A stretch of 64,000 nucleotides of DNA from positions 682,001 to 746,000 of the forward strand of contig NBAY01000007.1 of the NCBI GenBank assembly GCA_002794775.1, in the 5' to 3' direction. This DNA comes from Porodaedalea pini (taxonomy: Eukaryota; Basidiomycota; Agaricomycetes; Hymenochaetales; Hymenochaetaceae). Of this stretch, positions 1 to 10,262 are shown one piece after another (position 1 is the stretch's first letter; every line of letters begins with the position of its first letter). Position numbers and translations under genes: made by a program. Below the pieces are notes generated by a model, which saw only the letters and a list, made by a program, of their open reading frames with translations, searched no databases and was not told the DNA's origin.

Positions 1-2
1 AG

Positions 3-836
3 AGCGCGAGCGCGAATGTTGCGGTGCTGGAGGGCCATTATACGCCTCCGTGGATGACGATGGCGGCACGCTCGAAGCAGGAAGAACAGGAGCGTGTGAT
101 CAAGAATCTGAACGACTCATTCCGTGATGTGGGCTTGCTACCGTCGTTTAAGCCTAATAAGAACCGTCAGAACAAGAAGGGCAAGCGTACGAGCGAGAAC
201 GTATTTGATCAGATCCCGGATGAGTCGTTGTACATGCTCCTGCCTATGTGGCCTGGCGAGACCGACGCGGCATCGACGATACTGCCTGAGGACCCGGCTG
301 AGTTTGATATCCCACTCCACGAGCGACAGTACCTCCTTGTCTATTACGTCCCAAACGAGCTAAGCAAGGAAAAGTCGGACGACAAGAAGCGCACGCGCGG
401 CTCGCAGACGTCCTCGGCGACGTCGCATTATTCGGAAGCGTCGACCGCGCGCGGGGAGGGCAAGAGTAAGAACGCAGTGTCGCTGAGCTCGTTCAACATC
501 CTCGCGCGGCTTGTGTCATACAAGGACGTGAACGGGTCGGGCATTCGTATCCCGGCGAATGGCCTTGCGGTCTCGGGTCCTATGGCAGATGCTGTTGCCG
601 CAATCCCGCAGATTCGATTCCAGGTGGATGATCTTGCGCTCATGATTGCATTCTGCGCAAACAGAGAGCGTGGTGTGGAGGTCGTACCTGAGGGCGCGGA
701 GAAGCTGGGCTTGTGTCTTCCGCGCACGAACCCTGATCCGGACTCGGATGCTCCGCTCAGTCCACTGGGGCGCGCGGCGGTCGAGATGGCGTGGCTCGGT
801 GCGCTGGCCGTCATGGGCTTTGGTAACGTTGCGTGA
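3..836 (+). CDS. 3' part of an unrecognised gene (5' end outside window)
   Basis: The reading frame is open from the first bases to a stop at 834-836 and has no convincing start inside the window, so this is the last exon (about 277 residues) of a gene that begins upstream. The protein has a basic lysine/arginine stretch near residues 50-65, a Ser/Thr/Lys-rich linker near 120-160, and a hydrophobic alanine-rich C-terminus ending in a GFGNVA tail. A conserved-looking LEGHYTPPW segment sits at the start. I do not recognise the family and assign no function. Codon use matches neighbouring genes, and the antisense frames look like shadows. The coding call is well supported by length and composition. 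Identity is open. Confidence 0.7.
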   Translation, partial: SASANVAVLEGHYTPPWMTMAARSKQEEQERVIKNLNDSFRDVGLLPSFKPNKNRQNKKGKRTSENVFDQIPDESLYMLLPMWPGETDAASTILPEDPAEFDIPLHERQYLLVYYVPNELSKEKSDDKKRTRGSQTSSATSHYSEASTARGEGKSKNAVSLSSFNILARLVSYKDVNGSGIRIPANGLAVSGPMADAVAAIPQIRFQVDDLALMIAFCANRERGVEVVPEGAEKLGLCLPRTNPDPDSDAPLSPLGRAAVEMAWLGALAVMGFGNVA

Positions 837-1296
837 TCGATTTCCTTGCTGCTTGTGCAGTCCATCCTCATTTTCTTCTTTGATATTCTTTCATGGCTTC
901 GTCTCACACCTTATCATGGTTTTCGTTCGATTTCTTTGTGGAACATATACTTGGCTTTTCCCATCCAATCTTGTTTCTTCTCTTCATCATATGTTTTATA
1001 CCATGCTTGCTCCAACTGCTCTTCAACTGTGTCCTTAGTTCCTCCTCTCTCCTCTGCTTTCTTCATACAGGAAAGAATCGCTAGAAGATGTATGCATATT
1101 CTGATGCCTCATGAATACAAATTTATGATTCATGCCGAATATTAGAAGGAATGACATAGAATGGCTGAAAATAGAAGCTCACCTGCCTTTTACGGTAAAT
1201 AGGCTGTGCTTCAGCGCGGCTCAAGTTCGTAACCGTTCTTACGAGCACTCTAACACTTACTGCGTACTGCAACACGCTCTTTGGTTTCTTTTTAAG
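837..1296. other. intergenic, terminator of unknown gene and hob3 promoter
   Basis: A pyrimidine-rich 3' region follows the upstream stop, then AT-richer sequence leads into hob3. Short open frames here have no recognisable product. I see no clear TATA box close to the hob3 start. Confidence 0.4.
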
Positions 1297-2570
1297 ATGA
1301 GCTGGTCCGGGTATGTCTGTGAAGCTCAGACTGTTTGCGCTTAATCTGACTGTGCTTTGTCTGGTAGCTTCAAGAAGACGATCAATAGGACGGGGACGAC
1401 GGTACGGACATGACACAGCATATGTTTGGGGGCCTGGTACTTAGCTAGCTTGAATCCAGTTAATGCAAAAGACGGGACAGATCGAACGAACAGTTGATAC
1501 CGAGTTCCAGGATGAGCACACGAAATACAAGACGTATGTCGCTCGCCGGGCGCCTCTTTCACATGCAATGACTTCCGCACTTCACATGCAGATTCGAGAA
1601 GGAATGCCAGGCTCTGCAGAAGGAGAGTAAGGCATATCTGGATGCTATGCGCGGTGCGTCCTTCCCTGCATACCTATCGTATGTTTCAGCGGTCTGATCC
1701 TTCTTAGCGATGACCGCGGCGCAGACGCGCATCGCGGACCACATCGCCACGTTCTACTCTGCTGCGGACCGGACGTCGGACGGTGCGATGGCGAGCCACG
1801 CGTACAAGCAGTCTGTCGTCGAGCTGGATGACGTGATCGGGCGGGAGCTCGTACGTACCTCACCTTTGCGTGCACGCCGGCTCATCGGAAGCTGATCAAT
1901 GTTTGAACAGGATGCACCGTACCGCACAACGATCATGGAGCCCCTCGGGAAGATGAATGCGTATTTCCCGGTTATTAACGACCAGATCTCGAAGCGGAAC
2001 AAGAAGGTAAGCTTCTTGGAGCACTTTACTGCGTATCTTGATATCTGTGTCGTGTGTGACGTTCTGTTCAGCTCCTGGATTACGACGCTGCGCGCAGCAA
2101 GCTTCGCAAGACCATCGAGAAGCCAAGCGAAGACCCAACAAAGCTTCCGAAAGTAAGACACCTTTTCTGCAGGTTTCTGCAGGCTTAACGGCTCTGTTCC
2201 ACTTTGTGCATAGGCTCAGCAAGAACACGACGAGGCGCAGGAGGTATTCGAGTTCATGAACAACCAAATCATCGAGGAGCTACCCCAGTTGCTTGAGCTC
2301 CGTGTGCCGTTCTTCGACCCGAGTTTCGAGGCAATGATTCGCATGCAATGCAAATTTGCCGAGGAAGGCTATGAGAAACTTGGAGGTGTCCAGAGGTATG
2401 TTTCTAATCTTTCATGAGTGTCTACCCCAAGGTCGAGCTTGCAAATTTTAACTTGTATCAGATACTTTGCTGATAATGTGCGGGACGACTACGCAGCCGG
2501 GCAGCTGGACGCACAAGTGGAGGGAGTATTGCAGGAGATGAGGGAGCTCTCGATTTGCGGAGCGAGCTAG
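1297..2570 (+). CDS. hob3: BAR-domain membrane-curvature protein, Hob3/Rvs161 family
   Basis: Nine coding exons: 1297-1310, 1368-1401, 1460-1533, 1592-1653, 1708-1850, 1911-2006, 2072-2152, 2214-2395 and 2462-2570. All junctions are GT-AG and in frame, giving 264 residues, the normal size for this family. The protein opens MSWSGFKKTINR and carries Rvs161 hallmarks such as RTVDTEFQDEHTKY, DAPYRTT, PQLLELRVPFFDPSFE and a C-terminal YAAGQLDAQVEGVLQEM. In yeasts the family binds and bends membranes at endocytic patches. The fission-yeast member also acts on Cdc42 during polarity and cytokinesis. There is only a BAR domain and no SH3 domain, which separates it from Rvs167. The first coding exon is just 14 nt. 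Its 3' end faces the convergent gene ending at 2900. Confidence 0.95.
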
Positions 2571-2899
2571 ACGAAAGTGAAAGCAATCTTTTCCCAGTCT
2601 GTCTTGCTTGTTGTTGGACTTCACAGGAATGTGTATTTTACTTGTATCAATCCTTCCCTCTGACGAAGCTAAGGTATGAAGAAGTGTCTTTTACTTTAAG
2701 TGAAAGCCGATGTTGCGAAGCTATGTCATACATTGAGCGTCATTCTATCCGATTCACTGGAGCAGAAGTGCACTACAAGGGGGGAAAGTCAAATGGTTGA
2801 TTCTGAATGGCAAGCGGCAAGCGACATAATCCTAGCCACAACAAATGATAAATCGAGGCTCGTAAAATCAGGACTGTAGGCTAAATACTCACCCGATAT
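2571..2899. other. convergent 3' intergenic region
   Basis: This region lies between the stop codons of hob3 and the minus-strand long protein. It holds both 3' ends. No other feature was seen. Confidence 0.5.
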
Positions 2900-5800
2900 C
2901 TACGAGAATCGGTCTTCTAGGGAAGGCTTGTTCGGAAGAGAGTTATAAGAGTTGCGCGCAGCACGGGGCACATTCTGAGCACCTCCGTGTCCCCGAGCAC
3001 GCCCACGCCCGGCACCACCACGCCCGACGTATTGCAGTTCGTGCGGACTATCCGACTCACGCCCCGGAGACCTCATGCGACCAAGGAGCGTAGGCGAAGC
3101 GTCAGATGACGGCGGACTCAAGCGGCGACCAGCGCGCCCGTTTCCGCCACCAGCAGGTGCATGATGTGTAACCGGTTTGGGCGGCAGCGTAGAGCCAGGT
3201 CTGGAGGTTTCAGGCACATTCTTAAAACGGGAAATAAGGGACGGCGCAGAGGAAAATGGCTTGACAGGATCTGCTGCAAAGCGATCTGCTAGCTGGGTAG
3301 ATTCATTGGTGTTAGGTGGGGCTCCCAGGCGGGAAACAAGACTCGGAGGGCGAGAGCTGGATGAAGTAACAGTATTTGACGAGTTCGATTCTCGAGGGTT
3401 TCGTATAGGAGCTGTTCGCGCGGGTTCACCAACACCAATGCGATCCAACAAAACATGAGTGACTGTACCTCCTAGTCTGTCGGCGATGCTTGCAGTTTGT
3501 GCATGGTCCTGTTCAGAAGTTGTAGGCGGGGGTTGAATGCGTTGCAGAGCCCTCGAGCTTTCCTGCCTTTGTTCCGACGGAGGCTTAGTAGGAAGGGAAT
3601 GGGTCTCGACCGGAGCACGAGTGTTGACAGGCACGGAATGCGGAGAAGATGTGGGATAAGTACCTTGCACACTCTGCATATTGAGATGCGGAAGACTGAG
3701 TAGGCTAGACTGTTTAAGGTCATTCTCCCCAGCTTGCTTGGCATCAGCTTTGCCTTCATCATATGCACGCTCATTTTGTACATCATCCTCGTTAATGCCG
3801 CCAACGTCGGTATGCTCGATAGGGTCCACATAGCGATAACGGTTATCTTGCTGATTATCCAGTCCACTGAGGCGAGGCTCCGCCAAAGCCGATCTGTTTG
3901 CGTGATTCTGTAGAACAACATTCTGTGGTTCAGCTACACATACAGGCGGGACAGCCTGAGAAGCGGGGGTTCCGGTCGGACGTGTTAAACAACCGATAAG
4001 GTCACCCTCGCGAGGTATGTCATATCGTCTACGAGAGGTCCGTTCTTCGTCATCAGACACTACATCAGGCGATTCAGCCCGATGTGAACTTCCACTGCGG
4101 TGGAGTCGCCTAAAGGCATCTATTTGTCGGCTTTGAGGTGGAGTATATGTTCTCTCCACTCGCTCCGACAGCAAGCCTACATTATGCTCTGCATCAAGTT
4201 GTTGATATTCAGGAATCGTACTTCCGCTGAAGTTTGCGCGCTCATTCCTTGTCGAGAGCGGAAGTTGCGACGAATATGGGTCGAATTGGCGGTCAGCGGG
4301 CGGAGCGTTTCCGCCGAATTGACCGGGAACTGGCTCATGAGTTCGAAGCCCGGAATTTCTCCTATTTAACATGTTCCCACCAATACGATCCAACGATGCA
4401 TACTGTTGATAATTTCGGTCAATGATCGAATGCGGACGAACTTCACCCGAAATGCGTGTGTCGACAGATTGAGGGTAGGTATAACTAGTCTGTGCAGTAT
4501 CATTGCGTTGTGGTGATCTAGACCCTCCGCTGTGGTTGCTTGGTGGATGGTAAGAAACATTAGAGCGCCGAAGGTCAGCATGCTGGCGCCGCGGAGGCGG
4601 AGGCGCTTGGCGTGGAGAGAGATGCCTGAGTGGGGGAGAAGGGCTATATATAGCTCGTCGGGGAGGACTTCGACTATAACGTGAATAAATTCGCTGAGCA
4701 CGACGAGGCGGCGGACTTCTGCTACGGCGAACAGGAGATAGTGGGCGTCTCTCCGAAGAGCTCCTCCGGCGACTGTTCCAAGGAGGGCGTGGCGGAGTCC
4801 TTTCCCAGTCGTATTTTCGTCTGTAATTGTCAGAGGTTCTCCAAGAGATACGTGACGGAGAAGGCGAGCGAGAAGGCCTGTACGAGTCAGTCACAAGACC
4901 CGATTGCGGTCTAGGAGGGGACCAGTGATCAATCAGCGGCAGTTGGCGTTCGCGAGAACGGCCACGTTGCCGCACGTCTTCACCAAATGCATTACGATCG
5001 CTTCCAGAAACTGGCACATTTGTCAACGCTCGCCGGCTAGATACAGTCGACTCCCGCGACGAGTATTCGTTAAAATTTGCACGTGGGGACCTTGCATTCT
5101 CGCCAGCAGAAGTTGTCTGAGATAGGTCTGGATGAGAAGTCTGCGAGACAACAGTGCGCTCGGGGAATATGCGCACATCCCGATTCGCCGCTGGAGGGTG
5201 GCGAGCGCCGAGATCTCTGTCGAAAAGAGAGCGACTGTGAGGCGAATTAATTTGCGCCTGCGGAGTGAGAACACGTTCTGCTAAGACAGTTCGCTGTTCA
5301 GAGTCACCAGAGCGTGACTGAGGTCCTGAAATCCGAGTGACCACCCCAGGTTCATCGTTCTGCATGGAGATACCCACAGCTGTCTGCGGTGCTGAGATGT
5401 GTGCAGTCAAATTATTTCCAGGCTTTTGTTGCTGAGAGGAACTGAGATGTGCCCGCGTAACTGAAATCCGCGAGGCAAAGTCGCTATCTGAATGTCCTTT
5501 GAGTGCTGTAGTCTGAGGCTCAGGGTCTGGAGCGCGCGAGAGCAACCCCCGCATCCCACTATCTGTTGATTTGGCACTTCCCTCGGCTTCCACGGGCATG
5601 GTCCGTGTGGGCTCTTTTGACAAGTCCTGAGGAACTACCGGAACATCTACAGAACCCACCGCCTCCGTAAGTTTCGCCTCTTCTTCCTCCACCTTCACTC
5701 GAGGTTCGGAGCCCGCCAAACCAGCCTTCCTTCTCTTCACCGGACGTGCAGGAACAGAAGGACCAGGTTTGTTACCATTCTCATCCTCTGCCTTCACAGC

Positions 5801-7738
5801 AGAAGATCGACTGCGTTTACGACTTTCAGCCGAATTGTCTGTCGGGAAGAAACGGCCTGACCCAGCAGACGTCGGTGTCGGCGGCAGCAAGGGGGTTACC
5901 TCCTTTTTGACTACTGGTGGAAGTAAAAGGTCGGCTTCCTCGTCATTCTCGGTTTTAAGAGGTTTGTTGTCCTTTTTCTGGCGCTTTGAAATCTGATCTC
6001 TGCCCTCGGCTTCTTTAGACAGAGCAGGCGACATTGAAGACTTGCACTTGATCGGGAGCTCATTCTCCGAAGGCAATGAAGGAGAGACAGAGGCGTAATT
6101 ATTGTGGGATCGCACGTTCAGAAGATGCGCGTTATTCGAGCGAAACGAAGCTTCGTCCCCTGCGACAGAGCGAAGACGATCCAACAATCCTACGGATGAG
6201 AGCGGAAGTACTTTTGCTGACCCTGACTGTCCTGATAAATCGTTCGATAGGTCGTTTCCTCGACTGCCGGAATGTTGATCCACAGAATGAACGGGACGCG
6301 AAGGAGAAACTGGCATGGGTGCTACGGGACCACCATCGCGCGACGATCGTCGCCCATTTGGTTCTGGAACGTCCTTCGACTCTACACCCTGGGACGTCCT
6401 CCTTGCCTTTAAAAAGGCTTTCAGTTCGTTCTCACGCGGAGACCGTGCTTTTGCACTAGGAGACCGTGTCGAGGGCTGCTGACGCGAGACAACTTGGACA
6501 TTGTCTATTTCTGGCCCTTGGTGAGGCTCGTCAGCGTGGCCACTGTTCTTTTCTCTAAGAGTCCGTGATGTCACTGCATGCGAGGATGGCTTTTGGTTCT
6601 CTGCGGAGCAGGACGGAGAAGACGTGGGAGGCTTCGGTGGTATTGAGGGCGAAATGATGTCGTCCATTGCTACTTCGCATGAAGGACGAGGATCAATCGA
6701 GACAGAGACTGATGATGACGCAGTTTTATCCGCTTCATTATTCTCCTTCCGAACGAATTGATCCGTGGAAGGTGCAGAAACTTCATCCCGTGAAGTTAGA
6801 GACATAACGGATGTCACGGATCGCGATGCAATACCTGCAGCATTAGCCTGGCTTGGGCTTGCAGAGTGAGTGTGGTCTAGGCAACTGTCCTCTGGGGGAA
6901 GGTCCGATGGCGCGCTTTCTTGTCGGGTAGGCACCACTTGTGATGGTGAAGATGCCTGAGCGCGAACCAGAGAAACAACCGAGAGACTATTAGAAGTTCC
7001 CTCCGTATGACTCCGCTTTGTTTCCCACACTTCGCCCCATGCTGCGCGCTCCTCATTAAGAAGTTCTGTGAGGGGTGTATACGGAAATTGCGAGAACAGA
7101 GAGTCGTTGGTTCGAGCGGGAGTGAATGGATCGTTTGAAAAGAGCGTTGAGTGGCATTTTTGGAGCGGAATCGTCGAGCTTGAAGAAGGCGGAGTAGGGA
7201 GGCCTGAGAATGTTGGTAGCATCAGCGGGATTGGGCCTGTGGGGAAGGAGCTGGGACCAAGAGCGTTCGCGTCAGCGATGTCATTAATAGGTGATGCCTC
7301 GTTCGGCCTCGTAAGGGCGTACTCGTCCTCTCGACCTTCAGAGTGGATCTTTTGAGAAGTAACCATCAGTGACGAATCTGCGCTGGTCGCCGGCTGCTTC
7401 CTGATATCGGATGTCCGCCGAGCCTGATCTGAATTCAGTGCAGGAGTAGGAGCACGCCCTGACAAAGTTCCGTCTATATGGTTGGAACTCGCCGCGATAG
7501 AAACGAGAGCACCACTAGGATCACTCAATCTTGCAAGCAGATTGGGTTGCTCGCCCGAAGGCTCAGCTGCGTCAGAATCAACGTCCATCTCGACATACAA
7601 ATCGTCATCCTGCTGTTCATCGTCCATAGGGGTTGCCTGCGCAAGAGGCATTGGTTCAGACAATCGACTAAGCAGAGAGCTTTTCCCAATTGTATGGAAA
7701 TTGAAGGCCGAGAAGGATGGAGGTGTTTCCCCCGGCAT
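2900..7738 (-). CDS. giant low-complexity RS/RGG-rich protein, unknown function (paralogue A)
   Basis: A single uninterrupted frame of about 1612 residues from ATG 7738 to stop 2900. The frame stays open to 7801, but the 21 extra residues look like leader. It is mostly disordered: Ser/Pro/Arg-rich with acidic N-terminal patches (MDDEQQDDD, then EMDVDSD). Other features are a bipartite basic cluster (RKRSRSS...PVKRRK) typical of nuclear import, three lysines in sumoylation-like contexts (VKKE, VKAE, VKVE), a long SR-type region (about 4560-4900) and a C-terminal RGG-like tail. A short motif of leucine, then x-Arg-Leu/Ile/Phe, recurs from SLLSRL (residues 21-26) and NLLARL (66-71) to the final SLEDRFS. 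Composition suggests an RNA- or chromatin-associated nuclear scaffold, but that is inference. I do not recognise the family. The absence of introns is unusual beside intron-rich neighbours. A related, broken copy lies at 10263-14798. Confidence 0.85.
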   Translation of the reverse strand: MPGETPPSFSAFNFHTIGKSSLLSRLSEPMPLAQATPMDDEQQDDDLYVEMDVDSDAAEPSGEQPNLLARLSDPSGALVSIAASSNHIDGTLSGRAPTPALNSDQARRTSDIRKQPATSADSSLMVTSQKIHSEGREDEYALTRPNEASPINDIADANALGPSSFPTGPIPLMLPTFSGLPTPPSSSSTIPLQKCHSTLFSNDPFTPARTNDSLFSQFPYTPLTELLNEERAAWGEVWETKRSHTEGTSNSLSVVSLVRAQASSPSQVVPTRQESAPSDLPPEDSCLDHTHSASPSQANAAGIASRSVTSVMSLTSRDEVSAPSTDQFVRKENNEADKTASSSVSVSIDPRPSCEVAMDDIISPSIPPKPPTSSPSCSAENQKPSSHAVTSRTLREKNSGHADEPHQGPEIDNVQVVSRQQPSTRSPSAKARSPRENELKAFLKARRTSQGVESKDVPEPNGRRSSRDGGPVAPMPVSPSRPVHSVDQHSGSRGNDLSNDLSGQSGSAKVLPLSSVGLLDRLRSVAGDEASFRSNNAHLLNVRSHNNYASVSPSLPSENELPIKCKSSMSPALSKEAEGRDQISKRQKKDNKPLKTENDEEADLLLPPVVKKEVTPLLPPTPTSAGSGRFFPTDNSAESRKRSRSSAVKAEDENGNKPGPSVPARPVKRRKAGLAGSEPRVKVEEEEAKLTEAVGSVDVPVVPQDLSKEPTRTMPVEAEGSAKSTDSGMRGLLSRAPDPEPQTTALKGHSDSDFASRISVTRAHLSSSQQQKPGNNLTAHISAPQTAVGISMQNDEPGVVTRISGPQSRSGDSEQRTVLAERVLTPQAQINSPHSRSLFDRDLGARHPPAANRDVRIFPERTVVSQTSHPDLSQTTSAGENARSPRANFNEYSSRESTVSSRRALTNVPVSGSDRNAFGEDVRQRGRSRERQLPLIDHWSPPRPQSGLVTDSYRPSRSPSPSRISWRTSDNYRRKYDWERTPPRPPWNSRRRSSSERRPLSPVRRSRSPPPRRAQRIYSRYSRSPPRRAIYSPSPPLRHLSPRQAPPPPRRQHADLRRSNVSYHPPSNHSGGSRSPQRNDTAQTSYTYPQSVDTRISGEVRPHSIIDRNYQQYASLDRIGGNMLNRRNSGLRTHEPVPGQFGGNAPPADRQFDPYSSQLPLSTRNERANFSGSTIPEYQQLDAEHNVGLLSERVERTYTPPQSRQIDAFRRLHRSGSSHRAESPDVVSDDEERTSRRRYDIPREGDLIGCLTRPTGTPASQAVPPVCVAEPQNVVLQNHANRSALAEPRLSGLDNQQDNRYRYVDPIEHTDVGGINEDDVQNERAYDEGKADAKQAGENDLKQSSLLSLPHLNMQSVQGTYPTSSPHSVPVNTRAPVETHSLPTKPPSEQRQESSRALQRIQPPPTTSEQDHAQTASIADRLGGTVTHVLLDRIGVGEPARTAPIRNPRESNSSNTVTSSSSRPPSLVSRLGAPPNTNESTQLADRFAADPVKPFSSAPSLISRFKNVPETSRPGSTLPPKPVTHHAPAGGGNGRAGRRLSPPSSDASPTLLGRMRSPGRESDSPHELQYVGRGGAGRGRARGHGGAQNVPRAARNSYNSLPNKPSLEDRFS

Positions 7739-8064
7739 TTTGGAGGTGATAAACTGTATAAACTGAAAACAGTGAGCTGCCACTACTAGGCATTTCTCCA
7801 ATAATTTGAGAGCAATCTCACTTGGAGAGTGAAGTGTGTTACCAGTCCCCTTGAATTTGTCGAGAAGTATAAGGGAATTCGTCTTTTAGGCTCTTGAAGC
7901 CTTTGTGGGCGACGTTCAAGTTGTCGCGGACAAGATGCAAGGTTCGGAAAGCGCGAGTTACAGTACATGCATTATAAAGATACTCCCACGAATAGGATTT
8001 GATGGACTGCAAGTATTCTTCTTAGTATCTTACTTTCTCCTCAGTGCGAAACTTGACTCGAGCA
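7739..8064. promoter_or_regulatory. shared divergent promoter, long protein / palC
   Basis: There are 326 bp between the two start codons of divergently transcribed genes. No defined TATA box was assigned. The minus-strand frame extends about 63 nt into this region and is probably leader. Confidence 0.4.
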
Positions 8065-9607
8065 ATGACAACCTACCTTTATGAACTCCCGACAACGGGC
8101 GCGATATCCTTTACCGACTTCTGCGTCGACAAAACAGCATCTTACACGATGAGCATATCAGACGCGACCCAGGCACGCGCCAACCTTCGAGCAGCACTCA
8201 AGGAGAGCAAGCGCGCCGATGGCGAGAAGGACTTTCTGCGCCTCGTGAAAGTGCGACGCGCTTCTCATTCCTAACTCTCGCTCTGACGGCAGCGAACAGG
8301 TCGTTGACGACTATCTGCCGCACTTATATGGTATCAAGGCGTGTTTTGACGCAGAGGAGATCGTGCTATCCTCCGAACCTGGTGCGTTGTGCATATATTC
8401 ACCAGGATCGTCCGTGTCTGACTCACACTTTCATAGTGTTCAGCTGGAGGTCCACTCTTTCAGCAAACCTCTTTCATTCCTCTCCTCGCCAATCCGTGCC
8501 ATCATTACACGCTGACCTCGCGTTCACCCTGCTAACGTATGCCTTCGTGCTCTCCAACCTTGCACGTACCACCGTTGCTGCCCTCGGAAACTACGAGTGC
8601 GAGCGCACCATATCTGAAGCTGAGCGCAAGGCGAAGGACGAGAAGCTAAATTTCTCAGTAACACTGCTTTGCAGAGCCAGTGGTGTCTACAAGTACCTGA
8701 GTGAATCGGTGCTCCCTGAATGGGATAAAGGCAAATCTTCATCACACACCAAGCCTCCCGACGTAACTCAACAGGTGACAAATGCACTCGCAAAGTCAGC
8801 TTTGAACTGTAACTCCGTCTCTCTGTGTTTCTGATGATCGTGACTAGGATGTCTCTTGCAGACGCACAACAACTTGCCATTCGCAAACTCCTCTCAAAGT
8901 CCGCATACGATAGTACTCTCTCTCCAGGCCCGCCCCTCCCAAAGTCACACCCATCCCCAGCGCTTATCGCCAAGCTCTTCCTCGAATGCTCCACACTCTA
9001 TGCGTCCGCCCGTGCGCTTGTCAAGACGCCAGGCCGCGAAAGTGATGAGGTCACACCAGGATTGCGCCATTATCTCGCGGATGCTTCATCACTCTGCAGC
9101 GCACTTGCACACAAATGGCTGGGCGTCGACGCGGGTGAAAATGGCGGTGCCGCACAAGGCGGTTCAGCAGTTGCGTTTCTGGCCTGGGCGAAGACGGAGT
9201 TGGAAGATCTGCGTGAGGGACGACGCGGACTCGGTACAGTCGGTCTTGACAAAGACAAACGTGAGACCCGTGGGCGGATGAAAGACCATATTACGGATGA
9301 GTTAGAGGCTGTCGTTGTGTTCTGGAAGCACTACAAGAAGATGAACGACTCGCTGCACTTCCAGCCCGTCCCCTCGACAGCAGAGCTACAGACCCTGATC
9401 CCCGCTGGTCGGGCGGCTGTCGCAGCAAAAACCTTCACGCCGCCGGCTCCTACATTCGGTCCCGGTTCTGTCGAGTACGCGCGACACCAGACGGAACTAC
9501 TTGAGCTTAGCGCGGCTGCCATCGACTCTATTGATAGCACCTCGCAAGATCGGCCTTCGCTGGGACCGAAGACATCGTCGTACGCTGGGGCGGGATCCTA
9601 TTTCTAG
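8065..9607 (+). CDS. palC: pH-response regulator PalC/Rim23, BRO1 domain protein
   Basis: Four exons, 8065-8250, 8300-8381, 8437-8794 and 8848-9607, give 461 residues. The third junction was chosen (GT at 8795, AG at 8846-8847) because it restores an uninterrupted NALAK-MSLADAQQLAIRKLLSK stretch. The protein has the PalC start (YLYELPTTGAISFTDF), a BRO1-like helical body with PPLPKSHPSPALIAKLFLECSTLY, and a C-terminal SYAGAGSYF end. In ascomycetes PalC is a BRO1 adaptor that binds the ESCRT-III subunit Vps32 at the cell cortex. It relays ambient alkaline pH from the PalH/Rim21 sensor to processing of PacC/Rim101. Length is normal. It sits between two inverted paralogues of an unrelated protein, with no evident functional link to them. 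Confidence 0.9.
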
Positions 9608-10262
9608 GAAATGCGCTGCATTACTATCAAACCTGTTGTTCGAAGTTGTACTTGGACTTCGCGGTCGTATAACGATGCGCATGTGAAGTTCAAGAGAGAG
9701 AATTGAAGATGACAAATAATTCACGTTTGACCTACTTGAGCTCTTGAGGCAAAGAGGTAGCAGACATGTACAAGTAAACTAGGTATCTGTACTGTAGAAA
9801 TTAAGCGAGGAATGATAAGAAAAAAGGGTGGAATGAAGAACCGGCTCCCATCAAATCAAAACTCGGCTGTCTCGCAGCAACAATCGATTCCAACAACCGG
9901 TTGTAAGTATAATCAATGGAAGATCGGGGAAATCAACCCTTATGGAGTACGACTACGAGTCATTTCGCAGGCGTGGGAATACCCAGATGCTATATAAGAG
10001 TGAGTTTTTTGTAGCGATAGGTTCTGCACCTGAACCGTGATAACGTCGCCTTCAAAGCTCAGGTCGTCTCGACCCGTCGCGTCCCACATCCCCCATACTA
10101 GTCTTGATATCTGTTAACAATTGTTGTGGAATCAGCGACAAACACCACTTTGAATTTGGTCTCTCGAATTACAAAGGAACCCCCCCCCCCCGCGGACGGA
10201 AAAAGGGCCAACGCCTGTCGCCTGCTCAGTGCGATTCGATTCTCGAGGAACAGGACACAACG
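9608..10262. other. intergenic with 12-base C tract
   Basis: This gap between palC and paralogue B contains a run of 12 C at 10180-10191. A reading frame in phase with paralogue B runs through it from about 10104, but its composition resembles leader rather than protein. Nothing else was recognised. Confidence 0.4.

Noticed and set aside
2900..2950. RGG-like C-terminus as proof of an RNA-binding function for the giant protein
   Set aside because: Composition alone is weak evidence, and no RRM, KH or other folded RNA-binding domain is present.
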